DNA from: Symmachiella macrocystis
GTDB lineage: Bacteria; Planctomycetota; Planctomycetia; Planctomycetales; Planctomycetaceae
Direction of reading: 5' to 3'
Assembly: GCF_007860075.1 (NCBI RefSeq)
Contig: NZ_SJPP01000001.1
Coordinates: forward strand, 186,001 to 250,000
Length of the DNA: 64,000 bases
The translations under genes were made by a program, and so were the position numbers. Shown piece after piece: positions 33,923 to 43,506 of this stretch; position 1 is the first letter of the stretch, and every line of letters begins with the position of its first letter. The notes beneath the pieces were generated by a model, which was given only the letters and a program-made list of their open reading frames with translations, had not been told where the DNA came from and did no database searches.

Positions 33923-36082
33923 TTGATTGCTTTCTCCAAAATCTCGAGCAGGTCCCGCCGCGATTGCGGTCTCCTGCTGCTGATCGCGGCGTGGATCATT
34001 CTGCCGCTGCCGGCAACACCTGGGCACTTCGTTCAAGAAGCGGTCGCCGCTGAGAATCCGCCCGCCGTTGTCGCCGACGAACTCGCGTCCTTCCGCCGGA
34101 TCGTAAAAGCCGGCCCCGCCAATCGCGCTGATGCACGGCTGTTACATCACGTACTCGACACGCGAAATACCGAATTGGCACCAATCTTTCGCGCCACCGA
34201 TTTGAATCGCGTCGCCGCCGCATTGGACCAACTCCGCGCACGGCACCGCCAACGGCCGCGGCAACGTTTTCTTCAAGTCTTTCCGCAAGAGACGCTCAAC
34301 GATTCCACGGAACATCTCGACACCCTGGCCACCGCCTGCGTAGCACACGGTTTCTCATTCAAAGAGTACCCTCCGCACGCGTTGTCGTTTCCCATTCACT
34401 GGCAAGCCGACCCGTTTCATGATCGCGGTTGGCGGTTCCAGTTGAATGCGTGGCATCTTCTCGATCCGCACCTGTTGTTGTACGAACGAAAAAATGATCC
34501 CGCTTACCTCGCCTTTCCCGTGCGCATCTCCGTCGACTGGTCTCGACAACATATTACCGACGCGAAACAACATAACTTCGCCTGGTACGACATGGCCGCC
34601 GGTCGCCGTGCGGCGCAATTGGCAAAAATCCTCGATGCTGCCTTAGGCGATCCGGCCGTTCAAGTGACTGACGCTGACCTAATCCAGTTGCTCGCTGCCG
34701 CCCGCATCCATGTGCAATATCTCTCAGACACATCGCAAATTGCTTGGCACAGCAACCACGGCTTAGCGCAACTCGCCGGTTTACTTGCATTGACCCGCGC
34801 TGTCCCCGAATTGTCCGGAGCGACAGCCGGCCACGCATTTGCACACACAAGCCTCAAAAAACTCTTCAACAAACATTTCACCGCCGAAGGCATCCACAAA
34901 GAACATTCGCCGGTCTACCACGTTGAACTCGTAAACTTCCTTTGGCATCTATTGGATACCGGATTGATTGCCGATGCCCCACTGCAAAAGTTATATCAGT
35001 CCGCCAGCGCCAACATCATCAGTTACGTGCATCCCAACGGAAACCTTTCCCGCGTTGGTGATGGAGATACCAACCTAGCCGCCGAGCGGATTCTCTTTCC
35101 GCCGTCGCCACAACTCGAGTTCGTACTCAGCCGCAGTCAACGGGGTGTGCGACCTGATACGGCGTTTCAGATTTATCGAAAATCAGGTTACGCCGCATTT
35201 CGCAGCGACTGGCAACAGACACCACACACAGACGGTTCGTATCTGTTCTTCGCTGCCGGTTTTCATAGTCGAACACATAAACAAGCGGACGACTTCACGT
35301 TTGAGTGGGCCGACTTAGGGCAGGAACTGCTCATCGATAGCGGAAAATTTCGTTACGACAAAAAATCCCTCCAGCGGCAATACGCCATGAGCACCCGCGC
35401 GCACAACACTGTGGAAATCGACGGTCAGGACTTCAGCCGTTACCGGCTCGATGCGTTCGGTTCGGCGATCACCGCGGGCGGAACCGCCGACGGCGCCTAT
35501 TTTGTTGAGGCCGAGGTCGACCGCAAACGCTTTTTCAAAACCAAGCATTGCCGCATACTCGTTTTTCAACCGGGGCAGTGGTTGGCAGTGATCGATCAAC
35601 TCCATTCGCCCGATCCCCATAAGTTCACGCAATGGTTCCACTTCGCACCGGAGCTAACGGTCACGGCAGACAACACTGGTTTTTCTGCCCCATTGGCTGT
35701 TGGGGACAAGTCACTTCAAGTTATCCCCCTGTACGGCCAAGAGACATTACAGCAAACCCTCATACGCGGCCAGCATCAGCCACGCCTGCAGGGTTGGACC
35801 AGTTTGGACTATGGTGAACTAACCCCAAATCACGCCGCCAGCTTCACGGCTCGCGGTCGCAACGCAACTTTTATCACGCTGCTGTGGCTGGGCGATCCCC
35901 GCGCCAACCTCCACCCGGGAAACACACAGATCCACAAGCAGATTGATACGATCCACGTTCGCTGGCGATTACCCGATGGCGAAGCGGGCTTTGATTATCG
36001 CCGTTTAAAGTCGGGCGGAAAACTGACGCTGCTCAACCGTTCTCCCCTAGCCAACCGGCCTCCTGCCGCCCCTGTACGGTGA
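33923..36082 (+). CDS. Heparinase II/III-like secreted polysaccharide lyase, copy 1
   Basis: 719 residues from a TTG start 7 bp after the methyltransferase stop, with a signal peptide (about residues 12-40). The N-terminal two thirds is an alpha/alpha-toroid with AWHSNHGLAQLAGLL and EHSPVYHVELV. The C-terminal Heparinase_II_III domain has FHSRTHKQADDFTFEWADLGQELLIDSGKF and STRAHNTVEIDG, where the His and Tyr residues are those used by uronate lyases. It probably cleaves a uronic-acid polymer in the periplasm by beta-elimination. Next to export genes for a likely uronate polymer, it may trim or recycle that polymer. It is a tandem paralog of the next gene. Confidence 0.88.
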   Translation: MIAFSKISSRSRRDCGLLLLIAAWIILPLPATPGHFVQEAVAAENPPAVVADELASFRRIVKAGPANRADARLLHHVLDTRNTELAPIFRATDLNRVAAALDQLRARHRQRPRQRFLQVFPQETLNDSTEHLDTLATACVAHGFSFKEYPPHALSFPIHWQADPFHDRGWRFQLNAWHLLDPHLLLYERKNDPAYLAFPVRISVDWSRQHITDAKQHNFAWYDMAAGRRAAQLAKILDAALGDPAVQVTDADLIQLLAAARIHVQYLSDTSQIAWHSNHGLAQLAGLLALTRAVPELSGATAGHAFAHTSLKKLFNKHFTAEGIHKEHSPVYHVELVNFLWHLLDTGLIADAPLQKLYQSASANIISYVHPNGNLSRVGDGDTNLAAERILFPPSPQLEFVLSRSQRGVRPDTAFQIYRKSGYAAFRSDWQQTPHTDGSYLFFAAGFHSRTHKQADDFTFEWADLGQELLIDSGKFRYDKKSLQRQYAMSTRAHNTVEIDGQDFSRYRLDAFGSAITAGGTADGAYFVEAEVDRKRFFKTKHCRILVFQPGQWLAVIDQLHSPDPHKFTQWFHFAPELTVTADNTGFSAPLAVGDKSLQVIPLYGQETLQQTLIRGQHQPRLQGWTSLDYGELTPNHAASFTARGRNATFITLLWLGDPRANLHPGNTQIHKQIDTIHVRWRLPDGEAGFDYRRLKSGGKLTLLNRSPLANRPPAAPVR

Positions 36083-36134
36083 ACGCCGTACGCGAAACGT
36101 CGCTCCAGTTATCCCTCGTAAAGAATTGACGGTC

Positions 36135-38261
36135 ATGTCCACGCGCATCACTCAACAGAACAAACTCAACAGCCTCACGATGGCAAGACTGGCCGTCTTG
36201 GTTGGCTCTGTTGTTTTCTTTGTCCAGGACCAGACGCATGGCGAGGTTCCGCCCGCTAGTGCAGTGCGCGAGACTGCCACCTCGCAAACGGCGGACAAAG
36301 CAGAATCGCCCAATCAAGTCATCGCCAAACAATTGTCCCGCGTACTCGATACAACTCAGCCACCCCTACAAGAGGTTGTTGATATCGCTGAGCGTGACGG
36401 ACTAGATGCGGCCGTTGCGCGGATTCGTGAATTGCACCAACAGGCGCCGGAGCGGCCTGTTTTTCCGCACGGACTCGCCCCCAGGGACCCGGAAAAAATC
36501 ATCAAAGTCGCCGACGGCGTGATCCAAGGGGGTTGGCGGTTCGGCAAACGTGAACCCTACCCCGTCGCCATACCAATTGACTGGGCCGCAAACCCTTACA
36601 ACGACCGGGGCTGGCGGATGTGGCTCAACGCCTGGCGCGTCCTCGAACCGATCTTAGCCGCCTATGACGAATCGGGTGACAAACGCTATCTGAAATTCGC
36701 CAACGGAATCGCTCTGGATTGGATCGACCAATACATCGTCGCGGAGAACGACAACGCCTTCACCTGGTACGACATGGCTATCGGCCGCCGTGCGCTGTTA
36801 TTAGGAAAACTGATTGATGCCAACCTCCGCACCGATGTGATGAGCAATGAACGTTTGTTGCTCCTGTTCACAGCCGCCCGCCGGCACGCCGTCGAACTAC
36901 ATAGTGAGGACAAAATTGCCTGGCATTCCAATCACGGGATTTATCAACTGGTCGGGCTCCTGTCGCTGGGCATGTCGACGCCCGAGTTAAGCGGCGTGCA
37001 CGAATTCAAACCGTTTGCCAAACAAGGGCTGTGCAAACTGATTAGCCAACATTTTAGCGATGAAGGCATACACCTCGAACACTCGCCGTTTTATCACGTC
37101 GCCCTGATTAATACGCTCGGCTTGCTCATCGAACGCGGGCTGATCGACGATGACGAGACATTAAACTTATTCCAACTCGCCAAACGCAACATTGCTTGGA
37201 TGTGCCATCCCCATGGAGACTTGATCCGCACCGGGGACGGCGACCAAACCCAAGCTGCCGCGCGCATCATGTATGCGGACGATCCGCAGTTGCAATACGT
37301 CCTCAGTAAAGGGAAATCAGGAACCCAACCGCCGACCAATTATCAGATCTTCAAGGAATCGGGATACGCCGTCTTCCGCGGGTCTTGGGATCACCGGCCC
37401 TGGCGCGAAGCCCCCTATCTGTTTTTCTCTGCCGCTTTCCATTCCCGAACGCACAAACATGCGGATGATTTCACGTTCGAATGGTCCGAACAGGGTCGCA
37501 GCCTACTGATTGACAGTGGCCGCTATTCTTACAAATACGATCATCCCCATCGCCAATACGTCGAAAGCACACGAGCCCACAATACGGTGGAAATCGACGG
37601 CCGAAATTTCAGTCGTTATACAAACGATGTTTTTGGCTCGGCGATCGTCGCAGGCGGCGAAAGTGATGACGCATACTTCGTCACCGCCCAAGTCAATCGC
37701 TCGCGATTCTTTAAAACTCACCACAAACGCACCCTCGTGTTTCGCCCCGGCCGTTGGTTGGTTGTCATCGACAATCTCACGTCACCAGAGTCACACGAAT
37801 TCGCGCAATGTTTTCACTTCGGTCCGGAACTGATGTTTCACCACACCTCCACCGGAGGCGTGGCCGCGCGTTTGCCCAACACCGACACCATGCTCAACGT
37901 GCTTTCACTTTCCCCCAGCGATGCGGTGACCGCCACGCTCATTCGCGGCCAAACCGAACCGCGGATGCAGGGCTGGACCAGTCTTGCCGCAAATCACATG
38001 ACCCCCAATTACGCATTGGAGCTCCGCACAAGCGGCAACGACGTGCAGTATGTCACCGTACTCGCACTGACCGGCCCTCAAGCGAATTTACAGCCCATAC
38101 CGGTTCCCGCTAATCAAGACCCACACAACCTCCAAGTCCGTTGGCAGGCCAATGGGGCATCCCAGGGTTTTGATTTGCACGAAGACGAATCAGGAACCTC
38201 GCTCAAACTCCTCAGCCCCCCAGCCATGACCGCCGAAAAACCAGGCTCAGCCACACGCTAA
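36135..38261 (+). CDS. Heparinase II/III-like secreted polysaccharide lyase, copy 2
   Basis: 708 residues from the ATG at 36135, with a signal peptide ending near residue 36. Domain order and motifs follow copy 1: AWHSNHGIYQLVGLL, EHSPFYHVALINTLG, FHSRTHKHADDFTFEWSEQGRSLLIDSG and STRAHNTVEIDGRNFSRY. The two proteins are clearly related along their whole length but well diverged, so the duplication is not recent or the copies have specialised. FHSRTHKHADD here restores the second His (H-x-H-A-D) that is Gln in copy 1 (THKQADD), a difference at a position often conserved in the family. A shorter decayed third copy follows. Confidence 0.88.
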   Translation: MSTRITQQNKLNSLTMARLAVLVGSVVFFVQDQTHGEVPPASAVRETATSQTADKAESPNQVIAKQLSRVLDTTQPPLQEVVDIAERDGLDAAVARIRELHQQAPERPVFPHGLAPRDPEKIIKVADGVIQGGWRFGKREPYPVAIPIDWAANPYNDRGWRMWLNAWRVLEPILAAYDESGDKRYLKFANGIALDWIDQYIVAENDNAFTWYDMAIGRRALLLGKLIDANLRTDVMSNERLLLLFTAARRHAVELHSEDKIAWHSNHGIYQLVGLLSLGMSTPELSGVHEFKPFAKQGLCKLISQHFSDEGIHLEHSPFYHVALINTLGLLIERGLIDDDETLNLFQLAKRNIAWMCHPHGDLIRTGDGDQTQAAARIMYADDPQLQYVLSKGKSGTQPPTNYQIFKESGYAVFRGSWDHRPWREAPYLFFSAAFHSRTHKHADDFTFEWSEQGRSLLIDSGRYSYKYDHPHRQYVESTRAHNTVEIDGRNFSRYTNDVFGSAIVAGGESDDAYFVTAQVNRSRFFKTHHKRTLVFRPGRWLVVIDNLTSPESHEFAQCFHFGPELMFHHTSTGGVAARLPNTDTMLNVLSLSPSDAVTATLIRGQTEPRMQGWTSLAANHMTPNYALELRTSGNDVQYVTVLALTGPQANLQPIPVPANQDPHNLQVRWQANGASQGFDLHEDESGTSLKLLSPPAMTAEKPGSATR

Positions 38262-38266
38262 TGTAA

Positions 38267-38760
38267 GTGACGCAATCAGGATCGCTCAAAGCACATCATC
38301 GCCGCATCCTTGTGCTTCAACCCGGAGTTGAACTTCCACCCGATTTCCGGACGCGGCATTTCCACCTCACTGCCCGAATCCGAGACCGCGCTCAATGTCC
38401 TTCCGCTAGCCCCCGGGCGAGAGTCTGGAGATGCAGCTCATCAAAGGACAGACCACGCCGCGACTGCAAGGTTGGACCAGTCTGGCTGCAAATGAAATGA
38501 CTCCCAATATTGCGGTCGAATTGCGAACCCACGGCAAACAGGTACTCTACGTCACACTGTTCAGTTTGACCGGTCCCCAGGCGGATATTATCCCGGGACG
38601 GACCGTCTACAACGCCGAAACAGACGAATTCCAAGTCCGCTGGCAACTCAACGGACAAGAGCGCGGCTTCGACTATCGCGGTGGCCAGAACGGCCAACCC
38701 GTCGGTCTCATGCGCGTTCCCGCCGTCCTGGCTAGTGAACCAGCCGATAAAGTCCGCTGA
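38267..38760 (+). pseudogene. Truncated, frameshifted third heparinase II/III copy
   Basis: Three segments in different frames match the last 170 residues of copy 2 in order. SLKAHHRRILVLQPG matches FFKTHHKRTLVFRPG. CFNPELNFHPISG and LPESETALNVLPLAPG match CFHFGPELMFHHTSTGG and LPNTDTMLNVLSLSPS. The third, MQLIKGQTTPRLQGWTSLAANEMTPN onward (from 38431), matches TLIRGQTEPRMQGWTSLAANHMTPN and runs to the stop. The first two overlap at gtgcttcaacccgg, as if joined by a deletion between short homologies. The N-terminal 540 residues are absent. Confidence 0.85.
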
Positions 38761-38994
38761 ATCGCGACTCCGCTCACGCTGCCCACCAAGCAGGCTTGAC
38801 GCGATTTTTTTCGCGACGAATTGCGATTCATGCTTGCTTGATGGCCGTAGGATCGACATGATCTGAACATCGGTCCCGCAATGCGCTCAATGTCCTGCGA
38901 ATCAACGTGGCATGATGCGCACTTCGACGATGTTATCGGGCCGAGCGAGACGCCATACCCGGACTCTACTAGATCTACATACGAGGATAACCAC

Positions 38995-40269
38995 ATGCAC
39001 GCCCTGGTCGGTGCACGTCTTTCGGCAATGATGTTCCTGCAATTCTTTATTTGGGGTTCCTGGTACGTCACCGCCTATTTGTACTTAGGGAAGATCGGTT
39101 TTGCCGGCGGCGAAATTGCTTGGACGTATAGCGTCGGACCGATCGCCGGCATCATTTCCCCCTTCTTCGTGGGTATGATCGCCGACCGCTTTTTTGCCTC
39201 GGAGCGCGTGCTGGGCGTGATGCATCTCGCCGGCGGCGGATTCATGATGCTGGCCGTGTCGCTCATGAACGAAGCCAACCCCGCAACACCATTGATGATT
39301 AACCTCGCCTTGTTTGGTTATATGCTTTGCTATTTCCCTACGCTGGCGCTGACCAATTCCGTCGCCATGCAAAACATGACCAACTCGGAAAAACAATTCC
39401 CCTTGATTCGCGTGTTCGGCACCTTCGGCTGGATTGCCGCTGGATTTGTCATCAGCGGAGGAGGCTGGGATACGGGCATCATGCCGTTTCGGATCGCCGC
39501 CGGTGCATCGTTCGCCATGGGCATCTACAGCTTCTTTTTACCGCACACCCCGCCGCCGGCCGCCGGACAAAAAATCACCGCGCGTGAGTTGCTCGGCGTC
39601 GATGCGTTGGTCCTGTTGAAACAACCCTCCTATCTGATCTTTATGATCAGCTCGTTTCTCATCTGTATTCCGCTCGCGTTTTATTATCAGCTCGCAACAA
39701 AATTCATCACGTCCGCAGGACTGGCGAATCCCGCTTTCAAAATGTCGTTCGGCCAGTTATCGGAAGTGATTTTCATGCTCATCATGCCGCTCTTCTTCTC
39801 GAAGCTGGGCGTTAAAAAAATGCTGCTGGTCGGCATGCTGGCCTGGGTGGTCCGATATGGATTGTTCGCACTGGGTGCCAATGATGGCGTCGTCTGGATG
39901 CTCATCGGCGGAATCGTCCTCCACGGGATTTGCTACGATTTCTTTTTCGTCACTGGACAAATCTATACCGACAACGTCGCCCCCAAGGCGATCCGCAGCC
40001 AGGCCCAAGGTATGCTCGTTTTGTTCACATTGGGACTGGGAATGCTGATCGGGGCACAAGTCGCCGGCGCTGTCGAAATCTTTTTTACCACGGGCGAAGG
40101 CGAAGCGGCTGTTGTGGATTGGCAACAATTATGGACCGGGCCCGCCATCGCAGCTGGGGTCATTATGGTCCTCTTTGCTGTGATGTTTCGCGATCCCCCC
40201 CGGAGTGGCGAACCGGACATTGTTGAAGCCGATGTCGCCCGTGCCGCCGCCTTGGAGCCCAATCCGTGA
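38995..40269 (+). CDS. MFS transporter of nucleoside-permease (NHS) type, copy 1
   Basis: 424 residues from the ATG at 38995, chosen for GAGG 8 bases upstream; the frame is open 38 codons before it. About 12 membrane helices. The first is [41 protein letters not shown] and the loop [23 protein letters not shown] is characteristic of the nucleoside:H+ symporter family (NupG/XapB). [10 protein letters not shown] and [30 protein letters not shown] are further family blocks. The substrate may be nucleosides or, given the lyases upstream, an oligosaccharide or sugar. It is followed at 133 bp by a related gene. Confidence 0.87.
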   Translation: MHALVGARLSAMMFLQFFIWGSWYVTAYLYLGKIGFAGGEIAWTYSVGPIAGIISPFFVGMIADRFFASERVLGVMHLAGGGFMMLAVSLMNEANPATPLMINLALFGYMLCYFPTLALTNSVAMQNMTNSEKQFPLIRVFGTFGWIAAGFVISGGGWDTGIMPFRIAAGASFAMGIYSFFLPHTPPPAAGQKITARELLGVDALVLLKQPSYLIFMISSFLICIPLAFYYQLATKFITSAGLANPAFKMSFGQLSEVIFMLIMPLFFSKLGVKKMLLVGMLAWVVRYGLFALGANDGVVWMLIGGIVLHGICYDFFFVTGQIYTDNVAPKAIRSQAQGMLVLFTLGLGMLIGAQVAGAVEIFFTTGEGEAAVVDWQQLWTGPAIAAGVIMVLFAVMFRDPPRSGEPDIVEADVARAAALEPNP

Positions 40270-40290
40270 TAGACTTCAGTGTCGGGAAGC

Positions 40291-40335
40291 AACCGGCAAC
40301 GGGTGCCGCTGGCAGCTAGTCCGCCCGTGCCGGTT
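40291..40335 (+). terminator. GGGTGCCGCTGGC-family hairpin after MFS copy 1
   Basis: AACCGGCAACGGG (40291-40303) pairs with CCCGTGCCGGTT (40324-40335), 12 pairs with one bulged A. It contains GGGTGCCGCTGGC, a variant of the GGGTGCCACTGG gene-end repeat. There is no T-run. Confidence 0.55.
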
Positions 40336-40402
40336 CACGTGAAAACGATTGAGTACAGCAAATCCCCGACCCCAATTCACCTTTCACACGGAGTCGCATC
40401 GC

Positions 40403-41770
40403 ATGGCCGGCCGGTTGGGGTTTCACTTGCGCTGGCGGCTTTCTGTGCTGTGGGCGCTGGAGTGGGGCATCTCCGGCACGTTGCTCACCTATCTGCCCAT
40501 CTACTGGAAACAGACGATTCAACTCTCCACCAGCCAAACGGCCTCGCTGTTCGCCGTGGCGGCTGTGGGGTTGTGGGTCGCCCCGTTTCTCGTCGGGCAG
40601 GTCGCCGACCGTTGGCTGGCCAGTGAAAAATACCTGGCTGTCAGCCATTTCATCGGCGGACTGACGCTGGTCGGTTTCCCGCATGCCGCTGAAACGTATA
40701 AACAAACCGGCGACAATTTCGTCACGTTGTTGGTGATGAGCGGCATTTATTCCGTGGCCTATATCCCCACCTGGGCCTTGGCCAGTTCGTTGACGTTTCG
40801 CCACCTGACCGACCCGGACGCGCAATTTGGCAAGGTCCGTGTGTGGGGCACCGTCGGCTGGATGTCGACCGGATTGTTCCTGTCGCTGTGGTTGATGCAG
40901 GATGAATTCGGCAGTTGGCTGTCGCGATTCCCGAGAATCGACGCACCGCGCAGCGCGATCGCCGCCGCCTGCGAGTGGCTTCCCTCACCGCAACCTTCGG
41001 ACTGCTTTTCCATCGCCGCGCTGCTCTCATTTGCTCTGAGCAGCTTTTGTATTTTCTTGCCGCACACCCCGCCTGAGCGAACTCAGCGCGACGGCATCGC
41101 GCCGTTGGAAATGCTCAAGATGTTCCGCTCACGCGACTTCCGACTGTTCATGGGCATCAGCTTTTTGATGGCGCTGCTGATTCCGATGTACAACCTCGTC
41201 GTCCCCGTGTTTTTGACCACCGGCGACATCGAAGATGGGTGGGTCCCGGCGGTGATGCTGATCGGGCAAATCTCCGAATTCCCCGCGCTGCTTTTGTTGG
41301 GATTGTTCCTCAAACGCCTGGGCATGAAGATCACCTTCTCCGTCGGCATCGGAGCCTGGTTTCTGCGCTACGGCCTATTTTCCATCTCAGGCGGAGCCTA
41401 TTCATTGATCCTGGTCGGACTGGCGCTGCACGGAATTTGTCATGTCTTCATGATCATTGTCGCGCAACTCTACATCGATTCCCAATGCCGCCACGACTTG
41501 CGAGCCAGTGCGCAAAACTTTCTGGCATTTGTGACGTTAGGAATCGGCATGCCTCTAGGGCTGCTCCTCGCAGGAAAACTCGACGACGGGTTTGACGGCA
41601 ACTACCCGCTGCTCTTTGCCATTGCCGCCGCCAGTTGCTTGATCCTGCTCGTTGTGTTCTGGAAGCGGTTCGAAGGCCCCAAAACAATCGCTGTTGCCCC
41701 ACCGCCAAATTCCGATACCGAGACGCAAAATCCGGAGCCGGAATCACCAGAGAAAGACGCCTCACCATGA
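40403..41770 (+). CDS. MFS transporter of nucleoside-permease (NHS) type, copy 2
   Basis: 455 residues from the ATG at 40403 (MAGRLG), with GGAG about 10 bases upstream; an in-frame TTG at 40349 is less likely. About 12 membrane helices. GQVADRWLASEKYLAVSHFIGGL and VWGTVGWMSTGLFLSLWLM align with the corresponding blocks of copy 1, as does HGICHVFMIIVAQLYIDSQCRHDLRASAQN. The last 30 residues are Glu/Pro/Thr-rich and cytoplasmic. An extra loop with IDAPRSAIAAACEWLPSPQPSD lies mid-protein. It is probably co-transcribed with copy 1 unless the hairpin between them terminates. Substrate unknown. Confidence 0.87.
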   Translation: MAGRLGFHLRWRLSVLWALEWGISGTLLTYLPIYWKQTIQLSTSQTASLFAVAAVGLWVAPFLVGQVADRWLASEKYLAVSHFIGGLTLVGFPHAAETYKQTGDNFVTLLVMSGIYSVAYIPTWALASSLTFRHLTDPDAQFGKVRVWGTVGWMSTGLFLSLWLMQDEFGSWLSRFPRIDAPRSAIAAACEWLPSPQPSDCFSIAALLSFALSSFCIFLPHTPPERTQRDGIAPLEMLKMFRSRDFRLFMGISFLMALLIPMYNLVVPVFLTTGDIEDGWVPAVMLIGQISEFPALLLLGLFLKRLGMKITFSVGIGAWFLRYGLFSISGGAYSLILVGLALHGICHVFMIIVAQLYIDSQCRHDLRASAQNFLAFVTLGIGMPLGLLLAGKLDDGFDGNYPLLFAIAAASCLILLVVFWKRFEGPKTIAVAPPPNSDTETQNPEPESPEKDASP

Positions 41771-41782
41771 GATCACCCACGC

Positions 41783-41816
41783 CGGGTGCCACTGCTGGCT
41801 TGTCCAGCAGTGTTTT
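41783..41816 (+). terminator. Intrinsic terminator after MFS copy 2 (GGGTGCCACTG family)
   Basis: GGGTGC precedes CACTGCTGG-CTTGT-CCAGCAGTG, a 9-bp perfect stem, then TTTT. It starts 13 bases after the stop codon. The best example of the repeat family in this window. Confidence 0.85.
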
Positions 41817-41866
41817 CCGTGAGATGGTTTGCAACGGGCTATTCAGTGGACGATGCGGGATGCACC

Positions 41867-43183
41867 TTAGGGTTGTTTCAAATTTACCGGCGTAAGTTTC
41901 TCGACCAAAATGTGATCGGTGTTCCACTTCGGCTGATGCGTCCGCGGACCGTTGATGCCCACGGCACGGCCCAAATAGCGATCCAGATTCACACCCTTGG
42001 CCCCCTGCAGATACGCCAAGACGCGCCCGTCGGGCGCTACCAAGGCGTGCACCGGGGCGCCACGTGGGGCGCCGATCGAGCGTTGTACAATTCCCGCACC
42101 GGAGAATCGTCGCCGCTGTTCCCGTTTGACGGGTGTCGCCGCAGGTTGCGACCGCATCGATAAAATCCGCGCCTCGCGTTCATCCGACTCGCGGGTCAAG
42201 CGGACAAACTCGTCATGTTCCGCTTTGATCTTTTTGTATTGCGCCACTTTGCGTAACCGCAAATCCACTTGACGGCGAACTGCATTGTCGGCCGCCGAAC
42301 GTTGTAGGTTTTGGTAGTCTTGCTCCAATCTGCGGAAGTCCCACTGACTGGTCTTGCTGCGGACAATGTTGTTAAACACACCGTCCAACCGTTTCATCCG
42401 GGTTCGGTCGTCTTCCAGCTCTGCTAGAGTCGGACCGGTCCGCGCACCTCCCGCTTTGTCTGTTTTTTTCGGGGCACTGTCGATCCGCACCATCTTGCGT
42501 TCCTTCAGCCCGCCACGATCCGCAGGGGGCGTATCGTCGTAGCCAGCGCCTTTTTGCTGTTCAGCGAGCATACGCTGCGCACGTTTGCGTTTCCGTTGTT
42601 TCTCGATGTCAGGCGGTGATAAATCTCCATTATTGGCTTCGAAAGGATCGGTACGACCCGCACCTTGTTCGACGGATTGAACGAACTGTCCCAGAATCCA
42701 GCGATGATCATCGGCGGGGGGAGCAATTTTGTACCACCGTTGTGGTCCTTCGGGTGTATCGAAGACTTTCTCACCCAGAATCGTGACCCGCTTGCCGCGC
42801 GTTAACATCACATGCCAATTGTCGCGACGGTCCGGCTCCAGGCCGCTACCAATGCGGGCGACGGTTCTTTCAGCACGAATCACCCCCCGCGCCGGCTGAT
42901 TGGCTCGGGGTTGTTGCTCGATTTGAACGGTGTCGGCCGCCACCCAGTCGAAACTTCCCTTCGGAGGCGAGATCATCAGCCAGCCACCCAGTTCGCGGCG
43001 ATGGACGGTGACCCGATCTCCCTGTCCCAGTTTGCCGGTTGGGTAATGGCTGCGGCTATTCCCGCTGCGGACAAACACGTCGTCGGCATGGATCTCCGCC
43101 TCGTAGGGCGTACGCTGTTCTTGTGCGCAGAGCATGGCCGGAAACAAAGTGGCGATGATGATGGCAGCGAGTGTCAGCCGCAT
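41867..43183 (-). CDS. Secreted protein with two SH3-like domains and a long helical tail
   Basis: 438 residues with a signal peptide ending at about residue 20 (AMLCAQ). The first SH3_3-like segment (27-88) includes VFVRSGNSRSHYPTGKLGQGDRVTVHRRELGGWLMISPP; a second, more degenerate one (95-165) includes ARIGSGLEPDRRDNWHVMLTRGKRVTILG and RWYKIAPP. Residues 180-380 are charged and helical, probably coiled coil, and the C-terminus has HALVAPDGRVLAYLQGAKGVNLDRYLGRAVGINGPR, another small beta unit. SH3_3 domains of this type often bind peptidoglycan. A role in the cell envelope is possible but not shown. Confidence 0.8.
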   Translation of the reverse strand: MRLTLAAIIIATLFPAMLCAQEQRTPYEAEIHADDVFVRSGNSRSHYPTGKLGQGDRVTVHRRELGGWLMISPPKGSFDWVAADTVQIEQQPRANQPARGVIRAERTVARIGSGLEPDRRDNWHVMLTRGKRVTILGEKVFDTPEGPQRWYKIAPPADDHRWILGQFVQSVEQGAGRTDPFEANNGDLSPPDIEKQRKRKRAQRMLAEQQKGAGYDDTPPADRGGLKERKMVRIDSAPKKTDKAGGARTGPTLAELEDDRTRMKRLDGVFNNIVRSKTSQWDFRRLEQDYQNLQRSAADNAVRRQVDLRLRKVAQYKKIKAEHDEFVRLTRESDEREARILSMRSQPAATPVKREQRRRFSGAGIVQRSIGAPRGAPVHALVAPDGRVLAYLQGAKGVNLDRYLGRAVGINGPRTHQPKWNTDHILVEKLTPVNLKQP

Positions 43184-43506
43184 TTTGCTGAAACTCCTTG
43201 AAATACGGTAACTCGGCCGACAGGTGATATCGGCGGGGATGGGTAGCAGCAGTTCGGTCGCCGGCAGTTGTGAGATGCACGATGAAGATATTCAACGCGC
43301 CGGCAGTCGGAGAGACATAAAAGCGATTGCTAATGAAAATCGGCAAACGACTCAAGATTAAGATAGAAAATCTCTGTCTTAAATCGAATTCCATGATTTT
43401 TAGCTAAACTTTGGGCGCAAGAAACACATAAACCGCATCACCCCTCGGGCGCTTGAGCTAGACCCGCAGGGGGAGCAGCATAGAAGCCGCACAGCGAACG
43501 CAAACC
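43184..43506. other. Intergenic region, 323 bp
   Basis: Between two minus-strand genes. It has an AT-rich stretch (43300-43420) that may contain the promoter of the SH3-like gene. No gene or clear hairpin was seen. Confidence 0.45.

Noticed and set aside
33923-38261. Heparinase pair considered as alginate lyases or chondroitinases
   Set aside because: The C-terminal H-x-(H/Q)-A-D-D and STRAHNTVEIDG motifs fit the heparinase II/III group, which is all that can be claimed; a substrate cannot be read from sequence.
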